A stretch of 64,000 bases of DNA from Oscarella lobularis (Eukaryota; Porifera; Homoscleromorpha; Homosclerophorida; Oscarellidae), in contig NC_089193.1 of NCBI RefSeq assembly GCF_947507565.1, positions 1,732,325-1,796,324 on the forward strand, read 5' to 3'. This document shows positions 1-12,013 of the stretch, one piece after another (position 1 is the stretch's first letter; each line of letters opens with the position of its first letter). A program made the position numbers and the translations under genes. Under the pieces are notes generated by a model. That model was not told the DNA's origin and ran no database searches. It saw only the letters and a list, made by a program, of their open reading frames with translations.

Positions 1-3000
1 CTATCTGAAGAACTAAGAAACGAATAAAAATCTTATTATTTAATTAATAAATAATTAGTATGGCTACTTTGAATCCTGCGTTTCATTTGACGATCCAGAT
101 GCAGATCTCCGTATATCAAACGTCTCATTCTAAATACACAATAAATAATTCATTCATTCATTAATTAAAAAAATGGAATTACCATGGCTTTTGGTGATTC
201 GTCTCCCTCTCCTTCCTTCCGCTTTTCGACGTCTTTTGGCTTTATCAAATGATGTAGTAGACTAGACATGGCCTTCGCTTCACTCTGCATTAATTCGCTG
301 TCCCATTGCGCCGTCTGTTGAACGAGCAGCTCCCCCTTGGCACGCCCCTCTTCTTCCGTCGCTTTTAACATTTCCTTCAGTCGACGATTCTCCCATTGAC
401 ACTCCGACAATTCAACGCCCTAAAACGAGAAATTAAATTCTCATACAGTAGTTATCATGTGAGTTTTCTCACCTGATTGACTGTCTTATTGAGAAAGTGC
501 TCCATGAAGTATTTCGCTTCGTTTATTCCGCAACGATGTAGCACAGCTGTAGCCTTTGCCAAACCGTCGTCTTCCTAAAAGATTATATAAATTAATTAAT
601 TAATAAAGTAATTGATTTTTATTCGTACTTTCGCGTCCATGAGTCCCATTATGTCGCTCTCTCTCTCCTGGATGTTTTCCTCGGCGAATTGGAGATTCGA
701 TTTCAGTGTCTCCAGCTCATCTTCGACGTCAAGAATAAACGTTTCATCCTAACGATTTAATTAAATCCTCGCGTGCTATGAGTATGAGACCTTTCCCCCT
801 CTACTCACTCTTCCAATTTCTACAGCCTCAAACCGACTTGACGTCAATTCGGAAATCTCCTTACCCAATTTCTCCCTCTCCTACGAAGAAAAACAAATTC
901 GAATAAGTATAGATACAAAAACGGACACGCAAATATATAAATAACCCTCATTATTCACAGTGAACATATTAACCCCATTATTCACGATAAACAGTTACGG
1001 TTTATTTATTCACCACATCAATTCACCGTGAACAACTGTGACGTACTTATCAACATAGATATGCATGCAATAGACCCTTGTATGACTCTATCTCTCACAC
1101 ATTCGAATATGCATAACACGCAAACATATAACCCTCATTATTCACGGCGAACAGTTAAGGTTCACATATTAACCCTCAATGTTCACAGTAAATATCTACG
1201 GTTTATTTATTCACAACAGCAATTCACTGTGAACAACTGGTGAGGAGGTAAGATTTTCTACTAATGGTGAGGAGGTAAATTTCCTACTACCGGTGAGGAG
1301 GTAAGATTTTCTACTACTGGTGAGGAGGTAAGATTTTCTCATTCATACAGAATATGAACATGCATACAGTAGACCTTTGTATGACTCTATCTCTCTTCTC
1401 TTACCTGTATCCACCGATCCATGTCTCGTTCCATGTTCGCAATCGTCTGTTTCTGAAGTACGGCGGTTGATATCACATCCTCCACAATGCCCCACTTCCG
1501 CTTTCCGGAAACCGACGAGAATAAAGAAGACGGCTTTCTGTCTCGACTCGGTTTCCGTAGGGCTCCGCCTAATCGTTTCGTTTTGACGTCATCAGTGGAG
1601 ATTTGTTTCGTCAGCGGTGCGACGCGATTCGTTCCTGTTCCTGATTGGCTCGCGGGTCGAGCGCTCGAAGGTCGCACCTGTTTTCGTAGCATAGCAATCT
1701 AAATACAATTATTTAATCCATAGACTCGATTATTGATATTTTATTTACCTGTTCTGCTCTTCTTTTTAGAACTTGCTCGCGTTTTCTTTCGGCGCTCGCC
1801 ATATTTTTAATTTTGAACTTAAATACGAATTATTTTAATTTAAAAATAATAATTTCGGTTTTTGACTTACTTCCTGTTTTCGCTGCTCTTTTCTCAACTG
1901 CGCGATTTCACGATTTCGTTTCGCTTCCTAATTAAAACGGAGATTTTCAGGGGACCCGTATAAAATATTAATTAATTAATCAGACCTTTTCTTTATTGAA
2001 ATTCGCCTCCTCTCTCAGCTTTCGTATGAGCTGCACTTTCTGCTTTTTCATTTCCTGTAAATCGTTCTTCATCACGCGCAACTGTTGCTCATTCTGGGCT
2101 TTGGCTTTCAACAATGACTGATGCTCTCTTTTCGCCGTCTTCAACTTCTTAATTTCCTTCTGGAGCGACTCCAATTTCGTCTTGTATTCGCCTCGAACCG
2201 ACTTCACTACTTCCTCAGTTGCATTCTCGTTCGTATCTTGAAAAATAAATTCTCTTTATCTCATTGATTTATTGATTTTTCTTACTTATGTTATGCAGAA
2301 CGGTGTCTCGTTCCTTTTCCGTTCGGCGAACTTTTTCCTGTAAGACGAGCAACTTGTCTTCGTAGTGCTCCTTCATCGTGTCGAGTTCCTTTTTGCTGAA
2401 TTCTAATTGGTCGACGAGCCTCTGCTTAATCGAAATCTCATTCGAAAGTTGAGCCAAATCGCTCTCAGTAACACTTCGAGCAAGTTCTAATTAAATAAAT
2501 TTATTTAATTAATTTATTAATTGGATTTTTTCTTACCGTCATCAGATGACCCGGATTCTGAGAGATCGTCTTCTAGGGAACTTCCGCTTTCGTCTTCTCC
2601 ACTTTCCTCTTCTTCTTCTTCTTCTTCCTCCTCCTCTTTGTCTCCGTCACTATAACGATAATTATTTATTTATTTATTTATTTATTTGAGATCTCGTCCC
2701 CTACCTTTTCCTTCTACGTCTCTTGCCGGATACCCGCGTTTTAGCGCGCGTTATCTCCTCCTTCGCTTCTTGAAGAAGATTATCAATAGATCCTCCCTGT
2801 CGCCCTGCTGACGTCATTGCAGAATCCAATGACATCATCGTGGATAGACCCGGTGACGTCGACGATATCGAAGCCCGCGCTTGTTTGATAGCCGATAAAT
2901 TGAGACGTTCGTTGGTGAGACGACGAAAAGGCGAATGGGGCTCGTTTCGAGCCAAAGTCTCGCTCTGAATTAATTGACTCCTGGGGGGGTGGGGACAAAA

Positions 3001-5054
3001 ACTATTGATCTATGTTTATCTGTGTTTTTTTCTCTTACTTTAATTCTTCGATTTGCTGCAAGTATCCTTTGACCATGGCTTGTATAGCCGACGTTTCTTC
3101 TCCGTCTTCGTCTGATGAAGATTTCGCCGTTGAGCCTGAAAATCAATACTATTTTTCCTAATTAATATTATGTTAATCCGCGTACCTTCGCCTATTGCCA
3201 TGACGGCCAATCGGGACTCCGTTTCCGCTAGTCTCTCGCCTTGTTCGTCGATTGTTCTTTGCGTCGCTTTGAGACGAAGTCTCAGTCTGAGAAAAAATCA
3301 ATAATATTTATTATAATTCTTTTTTGAATTTTTACTTGTCGGATTCCGCTTTGAGTAGAGCGTTCTCATGAAAAAGATCGTTTATGGAGTCTTTGCCGTC
3401 TTCTCCGACAATTCGCTTTCCCTAATAATGAAAAAATCAATAATTAATAATCTAGACTCATGTGCATTTTTTGACCTGTCTGAACTCGTTGAGTTCAATC
3501 GTGAGTCTCTGTATCTCCTGTCTCAATTGACCAATCACCTGCGACGACTTATCCTGATTCACCACAACCTAAATTCAAAAAATAAATAATCCCAACTACT
3601 AATTTTTAATTTAATTGCACCCCTACCTTATTCTTAATATTTCGCGCTCGATTAGCGTACTTTAAGGTGTTCAAGGTCTCCATGAAATCGCGATCCGATG
3701 GACTAATACAAGCGATCATGAGAGTACGACTGTTTCCTCCCAGAGAGTCTTGAAGGAGACGAGTCAGCTTGGAGTCTCTATAGGGGACATGGGACGCCCT
3801 CCGGGTTTCATCTCCAAGTGCGCTAATTACATTCCCCAAAGCAAGCTGAAAAAATATTAATCATTTAATTATTTTGTATCCGGGTTCTTACTAGGCCACA
3901 GTTGATTGATATCCCTTCCTTGGCTCGGTCTCCCGTCGCACCCGTTCTCTTGAGTCGTTCCGAACCCGCCAAGTCGACAAAGTGAAATTTCGACGTCAGA
4001 TTCTCGAAATCGACGTCCGCTTCCGGGACATCATCATTATCACACTAAAAAATAAATAAAAAATAAATAAAATTATACATGGATTTCACTGGTTACCTTA
4101 GCAACTCGACTCTGCTTTATAAACAACGTAAAAATAGCGTGAGAACGAGAGGACTGCGCGTTCATGCACGTGCTCGCAGTTGTTCGAGACAAGGCGCCCT
4201 TTCGCAGAGCGTCCATAGTCTAATAAAAATAATCACGTGATTATTTTAATTCGATTTTATTTCGTCTACCTCTTCCATTGATGTGACGGGGCATGACGTC
4301 ACGCCCACCGCGTAGATTCCATGGGAAGGGTCTTCGTGAATTTTAATATTAGATTTCTTGCTCTAGATTCAAAAATTCAAGTTATTTCTCTTTTGGGAAA
4401 TTGGATACATACCGTGTCGCGAGTCGGGCTGAAGAGATCGTAGATTTCTTCATTGTAAAGTTCGAGAAATTGAGCCGCGACTTGAAACGTCGGCCGATTC
4501 GAGGCGTCGCCTTCCGACATCCGCTTTTGAATTCCGTTGAATAAATGAGCGACAGCACGCGGAATAATCCCTAATAAAAAATTAATCAATAAATAATTAA
4601 GTATCTAAAAACGAACCTTGCTCCTTTGCTGGCGCGCAAACATCGAACCCCGTCCCCATGGTGAACGTCTTCCCGGATCCCGTTTGACCGTAAGCAAGAA
4701 CAGTCGCATTAAACCCGTCAAAACAACTAAGAAAAAAATCAATAATTATTTTATTTAATTAATTAAGGGGTCCGCCCCCCACCCTTCGACGAGTTCGTCG
4801 ATGCATTGATCGTAGATCGTCTCCTGCATCGTTTCCGTATCGAAAACGTGATCGTACGTGAAGGCGCGATCCTTTCCCATGACGACCTGCGGTTCGCCCG
4901 GGGTTACGCTCGTGCAGACGCGGCACAAGTCGATTCGCTCTTGCGCGAGCTGGGGACGGATCCTGCGGAGGCGAAATCGAGTCGTTTTCGTCGCGTAGGC
5001 GGCCCTTTCGTCGTTTCACCTTAGCGCGACGCGTACGGAGGTTTCGTCGCCCAT
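1..5054 (-). CDS. KIF21: KIF21-type plus-end kinesin, 3' part cut by window edge
   Basis: Microtubule motor of the kinesin-4/KIF21 group, whose animal members act on microtubule dynamics. The start is at 5054: a 12-residue first exon ([12 protein letters not shown]) is spliced to a motor beginning [19 protein letters not shown], which recalls KIF21A/B rather than KIF4. Visible motor motifs are the P-loop GQTGSGKT near 4690, [11 protein letters not shown] near 4160, and DLAGSERL near 3965. The ATPase core ends near 3610 with a [11 protein letters not shown] neck. From about 3590 to 60, many short exons encode a long charged coiled coil with an acidic Ser/Glu stretch near 2600. The last visible exon (about 134-72) can end at TAG or, more likely, at a GTAGCC donor with an acceptor near 17, a typical intron of about 55 bp. 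The WD40 domain expected of KIF21 would then lie outside the window. Gene identity is well supported; each exon edge less so. Confidence 0.88.
950..1345. repeat. Intronic tandem repeats in the KIF21 gene
   Basis: An intron of roughly 500 bp, unusually long for this gene, holds two repeat families. One is an imperfect duplication of a block with TTCAC..GTGAA palindromes, ATTAACCC, and GGTTTATTTATTCAC (about 950-1040 and 1135-1235). The other is about four copies of a 26-27 bp unit containing GGTGAGGAGGTAAGATTTTC (about 1237-1340). A segment with GTATGACTCTATCTCTC also occurs twice (about 1079 and 1379). No coding signal is seen in it. Confidence 0.7.
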
Positions 5055-5284
5055 TTCTCTCGCTTTCGAGGGGCTCTTCGATGCGCTTCGACGTCGTTTC
5101 GCCCCGTTCTGAGTCCGGGGAACGGTCTGTTGATGGTTAACGGTATCGTTTTAAATTTATGCGTGAGTAGACTAGCGCGCGGTACGCTTCCGCGTAAAGA
5201 CCCGCCCTTGTGACGTCTATAATGTACATTGGTAATAATTTTGTATACAACAACGATAGTTCTTCATGGTAAAAAAAGAAAAAT

Positions 5285-5959
5285 TTAACATTCGAATACG
5301 TCAATGGTTTCTGAGATGTTTCGATCGCCTTCCTGACCAGCGATCTCTTTGTCGTCTTCGTCCTCTTCTATGACTACTTCCGGCCTGCGTGGTCCGTCAG
5401 TGCTATTAGTTTCCACAGGCGAAACAAAGAACTGTGCAGCGTCATCTTTGGATTGGACTGCAATTGGCTTTTTGTCGCTGCCAAATCCGAGATACAGATT
5501 GGGAGGATTGGCTGACTGGAAAAAAATATTGCCATTGATCTGCTTTTTTAGAAATATTGCTTTGACGTCAGCTAGAAAGATACCATCACCGAGTTCATCA
5601 TCTCTGAAATTTCTAAGAGCAAATGTCGCCGGCTGAGTAGAGGAAAGTGTCACAAACCAATTCCCCTCAGAAAATCCCAAACTTTTAATGTTATACGAAG
5701 GCCCTATGGGAAAAGCCAGGAGCTGCCACTGAGCTCCGTAAAACGACGTTTGACCGTTCGGAGTAGTCGTCAAACTCCCGTCGCCATTCGCAACGAGGAG
5801 CTCGCCGGCCTGCGAACTCAGTGGATTCGAAGACGTGCCAAAATAATGAAGGGTGTCAGGCTCGCTAGCGCAACAAAACGGTGATGACTCCTGCAGTCTA
5901 TTGAACCTCAGCGACGTTCGTGTAATAATAACTTGCTCTTCAAGGGCGTTAGACATCAT
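5285..5959 (-). CDS. Leaderless beta-trefoil candidate, possibly IL-1-like
   Basis: Single-exon gene for a 224-residue protein of unproven function. The start is taken at the ATGATG at 5959 because a TATATA box (about 6015-6025) lies just upstream and no earlier in-frame ATG exists. The protein has no signal peptide. Residues 147-159 read FQSANPPNLYLGF and are followed at 177-180 by FFVS. This resembles the C-terminal signature region of vertebrate IL-1 family cytokines (FESAQFPNWYIS.., then QFVS in human IL-1beta). Repeated short hydrophobic strands (WQLLAFPI, WFVTLSS, IFLADVKAIFLK) fit a beta-trefoil. The tail (about 194-224) is very acidic. IL-1 proteins are also leaderless. It is divergent from an Ig/SEFIR receptor with about 270 bp between start codons. 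Other beta-trefoil families (FGF-like, fascin-like) remain possible. The ORF is seen; the fold and family are inferred. Confidence 0.6.
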   Translation of the reverse strand: MMSNALEEQVIITRTSLRFNRLQESSPFCCASEPDTLHYFGTSSNPLSSQAGELLVANGDGSLTTTPNGQTSFYGAQWQLLAFPIGPSYNIKSLGFSEGNWFVTLSSTQPATFALRNFRDDELGDGIFLADVKAIFLKKQINGNIFFQSANPPNLYLGFGSDKKPIAVQSKDDAAQFFVSPVETNSTDGPRRPEVVIEEDEDDKEIAGQEGDRNISETIDVFEC

Positions 5960-6012
5960 AATTGATGATCGACTTCTCAGTTGAGACTGTTGTTTCAATA
6001 AGGGCAGGGCTG

Positions 6013-6027
6013 CGAATATATACGCGC
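6013..6027 (-). promoter_or_regulatory. TATA box of the beta-trefoil gene
   Basis: On the minus strand the sequence reads GCGTATATATTCGC, about 55-65 bp upstream of the chosen ATG at 5959. It fits a core promoter in the roughly 270 bp region shared with the divergent SEFIR receptor gene. Confidence 0.5.
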
Positions 6028-6229
6028 AGAGCGAAGGGCGTTGCCACACACTTCCCCTGATAAACTTTATCCAAGCTTCCGGCTCTCATTTTGGTTTGCA
6101 GGCGGAACTACGTGGGAGTCGGAATACGTCATCTGGCCGACCTCAGAGTCTCGGGTGACCTTTACCGGCCGCAACTTTAGAGATCGTGTTTCCTTGGTTT
6201 TTCCTCTATCTATACCCGCTTGGGGACAC

Positions 6230-7673
6230 ATGGCAACGTTACTACTACGCGTTCCCTTCCTAATCGTCGCAGTTGCGCTTTCAGAAACGCCGCCACTCTA
6301 TCGTACGTACACGTAAACGCAAACTGAAACCAATGACGTCAAAAGATTCTTAGGGAGTTGTTCTATCTCGCACGATCCGTGGATCGCAAACGCAACGCCT
6401 CTACCAAATCTAAATAAGAACGTCACGAAGACGTCATGTCCGTCTCAGTTCCGAACCCCCATGTGTGGGTGTCAGGGAAGCCGATGCAAATTTATCGTCG
6501 GAAGTTCTAACGGTCAAGGTACAGTACACGAGAACAATAGCATATTTTTTTTGAGTAATCGAAAGAGGATTTCCTGTTTATTACAACAGTTCACCCCCAC
6601 GTGGAGTGCCAAACCGTTGGCCATTATCTAATGGTTCCCACAGAGGACGTTCTCAAAAGAAGGGCAAGGGTAGTTCCGTTGGGGAAAAAATTAGGGCCGT
6701 TCGTTTGCAACATCTGCGCAAGTCCGGTACCTGATATCATATGGAAAGCAAAAGGAGGCATTTCCTCTCGCGCCAAATGCCGAACGAACGAACGAGGTTT
6801 CGCCGAATTGATTCTACCCAACGCCACAGAGGACAACGCGTACGCGTGCGTGGCGACGAACGCCGTGGGAACGATCACGTTAGAAAAAAACGACTGGAAT
6901 TTCATAGTCGAATCCCAGAAAATCGAACCGACTCCTTCCAACCCGGCAATCGCTTCCCGAAAAGGAAATCCAATCACCACACCCATAATTGCCTGCGGTA
7001 CGTTTCTATGCGTCATTTTCCTAACCGGAATGATACTACTACGTTGTGCAATAATAAAACGGAGACGACACGTGGAAGGAAGTATCCCAATGGGGGTCGA
7101 AGACTCGCAGCCATTTTTAGGTAACCTACTTTTAAATATGCATGATGAAATATGAAACTATGAGGGTTAGATTCCGCGAACGTCGTCTGTTCCAATGACA
7201 TCACTATCTATCTATCCTACGACGACGATCACGCGCAATTGGCTCGCGCTCTCGCCGCCTCTCTCCGAATGAAACACGGGTTCGATTGTCGACTGTTCGA
7301 CTTCTACGAACACGAAGCGGCCGTCGCGTCCGTTCCCGAATGGATAGTGCGAGAAATAGCGAAAGCCGACGCAATCATTGTCGTGTGTAGTGCAATTTAT
7401 AAGAAAATCGTCGAGGGGGAGGACGTCGACTCGCGACGAACGCGAGCCGAGTGGAATCACATTCAAGCGCGTTTGTATAGCGAAGGGACGAATTGTTGCG
7501 TACCTGTTTTTGTGACGTCTTCATCCGGGGGTCTACCGTTGCCGCTAGAAACGGCCGATCCGCTCAAGTGGCCGGATGAGGAGAATCGTCTCGTTCGAAG
7601 ATTGCAAAAATTCGGAGAGGAAAACGCCTCTAAAATTATAAAAAATGAAGAAGAAACGAATTTTGCTTATTGA
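6230..7673 (+). CDS. Single-pass receptor with Ig domain and cytoplasmic SEFIR domain (IL-17R-like)
   Basis: Four exons (6230-6302, 6354-6518, 6590-7120, 7171-7673) encode about 423 residues. The order is: signal peptide (MATLLLRVPFLIVAVALS); a Cys-containing segment at about 25-105; one Ig-like domain at about 107-180 (C119, W131, DNAYAC with C166); a membrane helix at about 211-233; a basic stop-transfer (KRRRH); and a SEFIR domain at about 265-410 (TIYLSYDDDHAQLARALA.., WIVREIAKADAIIVVCS). SEFIR is the TIR-related adaptor domain of IL-17 receptors and Act1 and recruits signalling by SEFIR-SEFIR contact. IL-17RD-type receptors also carry Ig/FnIII ectodomains. Here there is only one clear Ig. 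It is head-to-head with the beta-trefoil gene, and its stop overlaps the TBC1D2 stop on the other strand. The domains are well supported. The ligand is unknown. Confidence 0.82.
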
Positions 7674-10600
7674 CATTCGTCGTCGCTGCCGACGCTCTTG
7701 AGAGGAGAATGAGCGGCGCTTTTGTCAGTCTGGTATCTGAGTCGAACGTTCTCCAACTCAGTTAGCTCAGCCTACGCGTAGGAATTCAAATAAACATACT
7801 CCCTAATAATAAATTATATATACTGTGACTGTTGCCATATGCGTTGCTCGTTTGCTAATAATATTTCTCATTGGAAACGGATTCATCTCGACGAAAGCGG
7901 TCTGGAAGGATTTGAGTTACTCCCTCTCCCCTCCCTCCCTTCTAGACTCTGTTTCGTACGTGTGATAGTTTTCTAAGATCGATTGCTTTGAGTGCGAGAT
8001 TGCGCGTTTCGTTGAAAAGGGACGGCGAACTGTTGCAGGCGAGCAACGCCTCTTCGTTCATTTTGAATAGGGCCAAGGCGAAGCGAAAGAGAATTTTCGA
8101 GCCTTCGTAGAGAAAGCTGTCCCAAATTCGCAAACTCGTCTTCATGAGAAAAATAAATATTTAATTTAATTTAATGCGGTAATTGATAGTGTACCTCGAT
8201 TGGAGTATTATCAACAAAAATAGTTAGAAACCAATTGAAAGTAATAAGAGATAAATCAATGCTAAGAAATTCACCGTAGAAAACTTGTGGCTAATCTACT
8301 GTATCTCTTACCCATGGGCTTCAAAGTGAGAACTAAGTCGAGGCAATTTTTCACCGAGAATATCGCGAAAAACACGCTAAAATAAAATCCCCTATCTATC
8401 TAATCATTATTGATTCGTAACTGAGAAGACGTCACCTGATCGACTTGGGATGCCAATAGGCTTTGATTATAATAGTCTCGTGGAAGAAGCTTTTCCCTAT
8501 CTATAATCGCAACCAAGCACCAGAACGCGTCCTCTTCATCCATATAGAGAAGAGCAACGGCGGCGAGCCGATTGATTCCCTGGCAATAGCCCACGGACGG
8601 ATTATGACAGCTGTACGCTCGCAAGACATTACGCAGTTTTTGAATCTGCGTAAGGAGTCAATTAAGAAATTAAATACGTCGTTTTTTCTTTTGTACTCCT
8701 GCTGCGTGAGGGTTGTCGTAGTGTTTGTTGTTGGGCATTGTTCGTAGTAAATCTAGCTCGATTTGTTTGAAGAAAACAGCGGAGCCAGCGGCCTAGAGTG
8801 GGAGCTATTTATTAAGTAGTGAGTGCGTTTAGACTGACGTGTTTTTGCTTCACGAGCTTTGCGTAGTATCCCTTTCTCTAAGAATATAGAAGAACGGTTA
8901 TTTTAATTCGGGTGCTCGGGTCTTTAATTAAAGATACTTTGACGTCTTGGGTATAGAAATTGATGCACCTCGAGAAGAATTTTCATGTTGCAAGTGTTAC
9001 GTCAGATTTTTTGGTTTTTATCCTTACTGTACCCAAACTTCGCTTCGATGTTCGTGCGGAATTCCACCACGAATCAATTGCTTTAGCTCATTCTACGAAA
9101 AACTCTTATTCATATTAGGTAAGCGAATTTGATTTATCTACTAACTGTTCGCTCAAATTCTCGTTTGCCTCTCTGAAGTAAATAATTCTCCCAACGAACC
9201 AAATGCCCCGTGTCGGTATCCTAATGTATGTCTGGTCGAAAAATAATTTAATTTGACTTCGTTTACTTCGAGCTGCTGTGACTGTTCGCGCAAATGCTGA
9301 ACGACGCTCGGAATAGCGTCGCGCTTATCTCCTTGCACCGTTCTACGAAAGCCGTATTGATCTACCCCCTCGTCTTGACTAAAAAACGACAATGAATCCC
9401 TTCTAAGTATCTCTGTCTTTTTTTTCTACTGTACCCTTCATTGTTTTCATCTCCGAAATTTAAATCAGACGACATGGCGTCTTCTAGTAGTCTAGATATC
9501 TGTTCCTGGCTAAGGCCCTCGTCTTCGGTTCCTCCTCCTAGGCGAAGGAAAATCAGCGAGTGTTCCAATAGCGTCGATTTTCTTGCCTCCACGTTTGGGC
9601 TTATTGATTTCTTCTAATAGCAACAAATTCTGACTTTTTACTTTGCAAAGTTCCGATTCGACGCGAAGCAATTTACTAATTGGGAATTCTATATACCTAT
9701 CCTATACATTTTTCGACTCTATTTTACTCTGCTATTGCCGTGCGCGTTTCTTCGTCGTCCTCTCGCAATCGACTCAATTCCAAAACTTCGCTATTTAGAA
9801 ACGAATTCTGCATTTTGTAGCACTCGCACGTATCCTAACTCCCAATTATTATTATTATATTAATCCTCTCTACTCTTCTTCTAAATCGACCTTCATTGAT
9901 TGCAAATCCGCTACGAGCTGCTGCCTTTCTGCCAGAGCAGCCCTACTCGTTTCCCCGCCCCTAAACAATACATTATACTCCTGATCCGATCTACGTATTT
10001 AATTTCGTACTCTCTACTGGCCCCTCCCCTTTTCTGCTCCAATTCAAATATTTGATTCGTTAGATTCATCACCACTTCGTCTTTCGCCGCGAGCATCTCT
10101 TGAAACATGGATATTTGCTCTTGCGTATCGTCTAGCTTGCGTTTCAACTCCCTTTGACCTCCAAAATCAATACCATAAATAAGACTCGGTACGTTATCTA
10201 CATGGCATTCTGCTCCGCTTCGATTTTTTGCTCTTCTAGAACTTGTTTTTCCATTTCGACCTTCATTCCTTTATATATTATGACGTCAGATTTTTTCTCT
10301 GTCGCACCTGAACGATTTTGTGATCTCGTTTCACTAAAAGACGAAGTCGCTCTTGCTCCGTTTCGCTGGCAATGAACTGCTCAGAAGCAAATTTTTCGAT
10401 TTCGACGTCACTGAAATAAAATCGCGAGTAAATAAATTCAAAATTTTTCTCTCTACCTCAATTGTTTTCTGAGGTTTTTGATGACTTCGTTCTTGGCCAA
10501 AATTTCCCTGAAAACTTTGTTATGTATAATCTAGAAGGATTATTCAACTATTACCTTTCCATTGCCTCATTATCGTCTTGCAAAGTGATAAGGGTCGCTT

Positions 10601-12013
10601 CCTGACCGGTTTTTGAGCTCGAATCGTCTTTAGATTCAATCACAACCAATTCCGTTTCAGAAGGCCTAAAAACATTAATTAAAAATTTCCCCCTTGAATC
10701 TCTACACGCGTACTTTCTCATTGGCTTTCTTTTCCAAATGGAATCAATAGAGAAGCTACTAAGTAGTCTATTCAAAGATAATTGATTATTTATTGATTTC
10801 TTGAGTGAATTTTCTCTACGTTTTCTTTTTTCCCGCCACAACGTCCTCCGCCGAATCTGGCTGGAGTTTCGACAGCTCAGAAGATCTGAAAACTCAAAAA
10901 TTAGGCAAATTTTAAAACGCGTTTCTCTACGTACCTCTGGGCTGTACTCGTCTTTGAGCCCGAGCCAATAGCACTTGAAAAAAAATACAAATTAGTTATA
11001 ACACGTAGCGGGTCTAAAATAAAATTCTTTTACGGAGTTATAGGTTCATTGAGAAATGACCAATCAACGCCAAATTCCTCTGAGAGAGCAAGGGATTAAC
11101 AAACTATTAATTCATTGATTTTTTGGTGGACTTACCTGGTAATAGAGATGTCTTTGTAGAACCTGTTAGTCCCCCTTGAGCCTGAGAGAAATACTCTAAT
11201 TTATATACCAAATAAAAATATTATTTTTTTCTACAATTTGACGTTCGTGTTTTCGCGTTGCATCGGCTGGATTTCGGAGTCTTCTGCGACTAAAATCTCT
11301 ACGTCGTTCCTTGGGAGAATTCAGATAAATAATTCAATTCAAATCCGTTTGCTCTTACGCTCAATTCTTTAAGCCAAAAATCCATAGAACTTTTGCTTTG
11401 AGCTTGGAGCTGATAATCGCGACCTTCCACACTGTGTAAAATTAATTAATTAATTAATTAAAGCCCCCCGTCCCTCTCCCAAAAATTCAAACCAAATTCT
11501 GAATTGTCCTTTGTCTAACGTTTCCACGTCATATGCAAAAGAAGCTTTAGAAATATTTATAGATCTAATTAAAACGAGATTTTGAATTTTTAAAATTTTT
11601 CCCACGCGCGCGTTTTCCTTTACCCCAAGGGTACGAAATCCTGAGGACTTCGATAGTAAAATAAAAGACATCGACGATCGTCGAAAATAAACCTATTAGT
11701 AGTGATTATGCGATGATGACGTAGGAGGGATTACGCACCATCGATTTCTCCACAATTTGAGAGGCCCCTTTGCTAAAAACTAAATATTTGACGCTGAAAC
11801 GTTGATTTTACCGACTTGCCTCCTTGTTTCATCATGTAGCCGCTCAGGAGCGGTTTCTGCAAATTCGTTACGTCGTTTGCGGGGCCCGGATTGGACGCCT
11901 ACCTCCGATTTCAATGATGCCGGAAGCGTTTCCGATTGCCTGCCGTGGCGATAAGGATCTGCACTATCATTCGAATCTTGCATCGTCGAATCGGACGATT
12001 TTCGAAGCAGCAT
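7667..12013 (-). CDS. TBC1D2: TBC1D2 (Armus)-type RabGAP: PH, coiled coil, TBC
   Basis: Rab GTPase-activating protein; TBC1D2 acts on Rab7 in animals. The start is at 12013, with a Ser-rich leader, then a PH domain split over exons around 11850-11450 (PLLSGYMMKQGGK, then RNRWFIFDDRRCLLFYY, then SINISKASFAYDVE). A central coiled coil spans about 11300-9150 (MFQEMLAAKDEVVMNLTNQ). The TBC domain lies from about 9110 to 7950: LIRGGIPHEHRSEVW, IELDLLRTMPNNKHY, NPSVGYCQGINRLAAVALL (Gln finger in YCQ), and the helix WDSFLYEGSKILFRFALALFK. The C-terminal helix AELTELENVRLRYQ and the acidic end match TBC1D2. The stop (7667-7669) lies inside the last codons of the convergent SEFIR receptor gene. The start codon is 71 bp from MOB3 on the other strand. 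Some middle exon edges were not fixed. Confidence 0.87.

Noticed and set aside
5990-6049. N-terminal extension of the beta-trefoil protein that looks like a signal peptide
   Set aside because: That frame opens only with GTG and overlaps the TATA box; the first ATG is at 5959.
6601-7124. Alternative frames over the receptor Ig exon (127 codons plus, 130 codons minus)
   Set aside because: The Ig/TM frame has domain support and correct splice phases on both sides.
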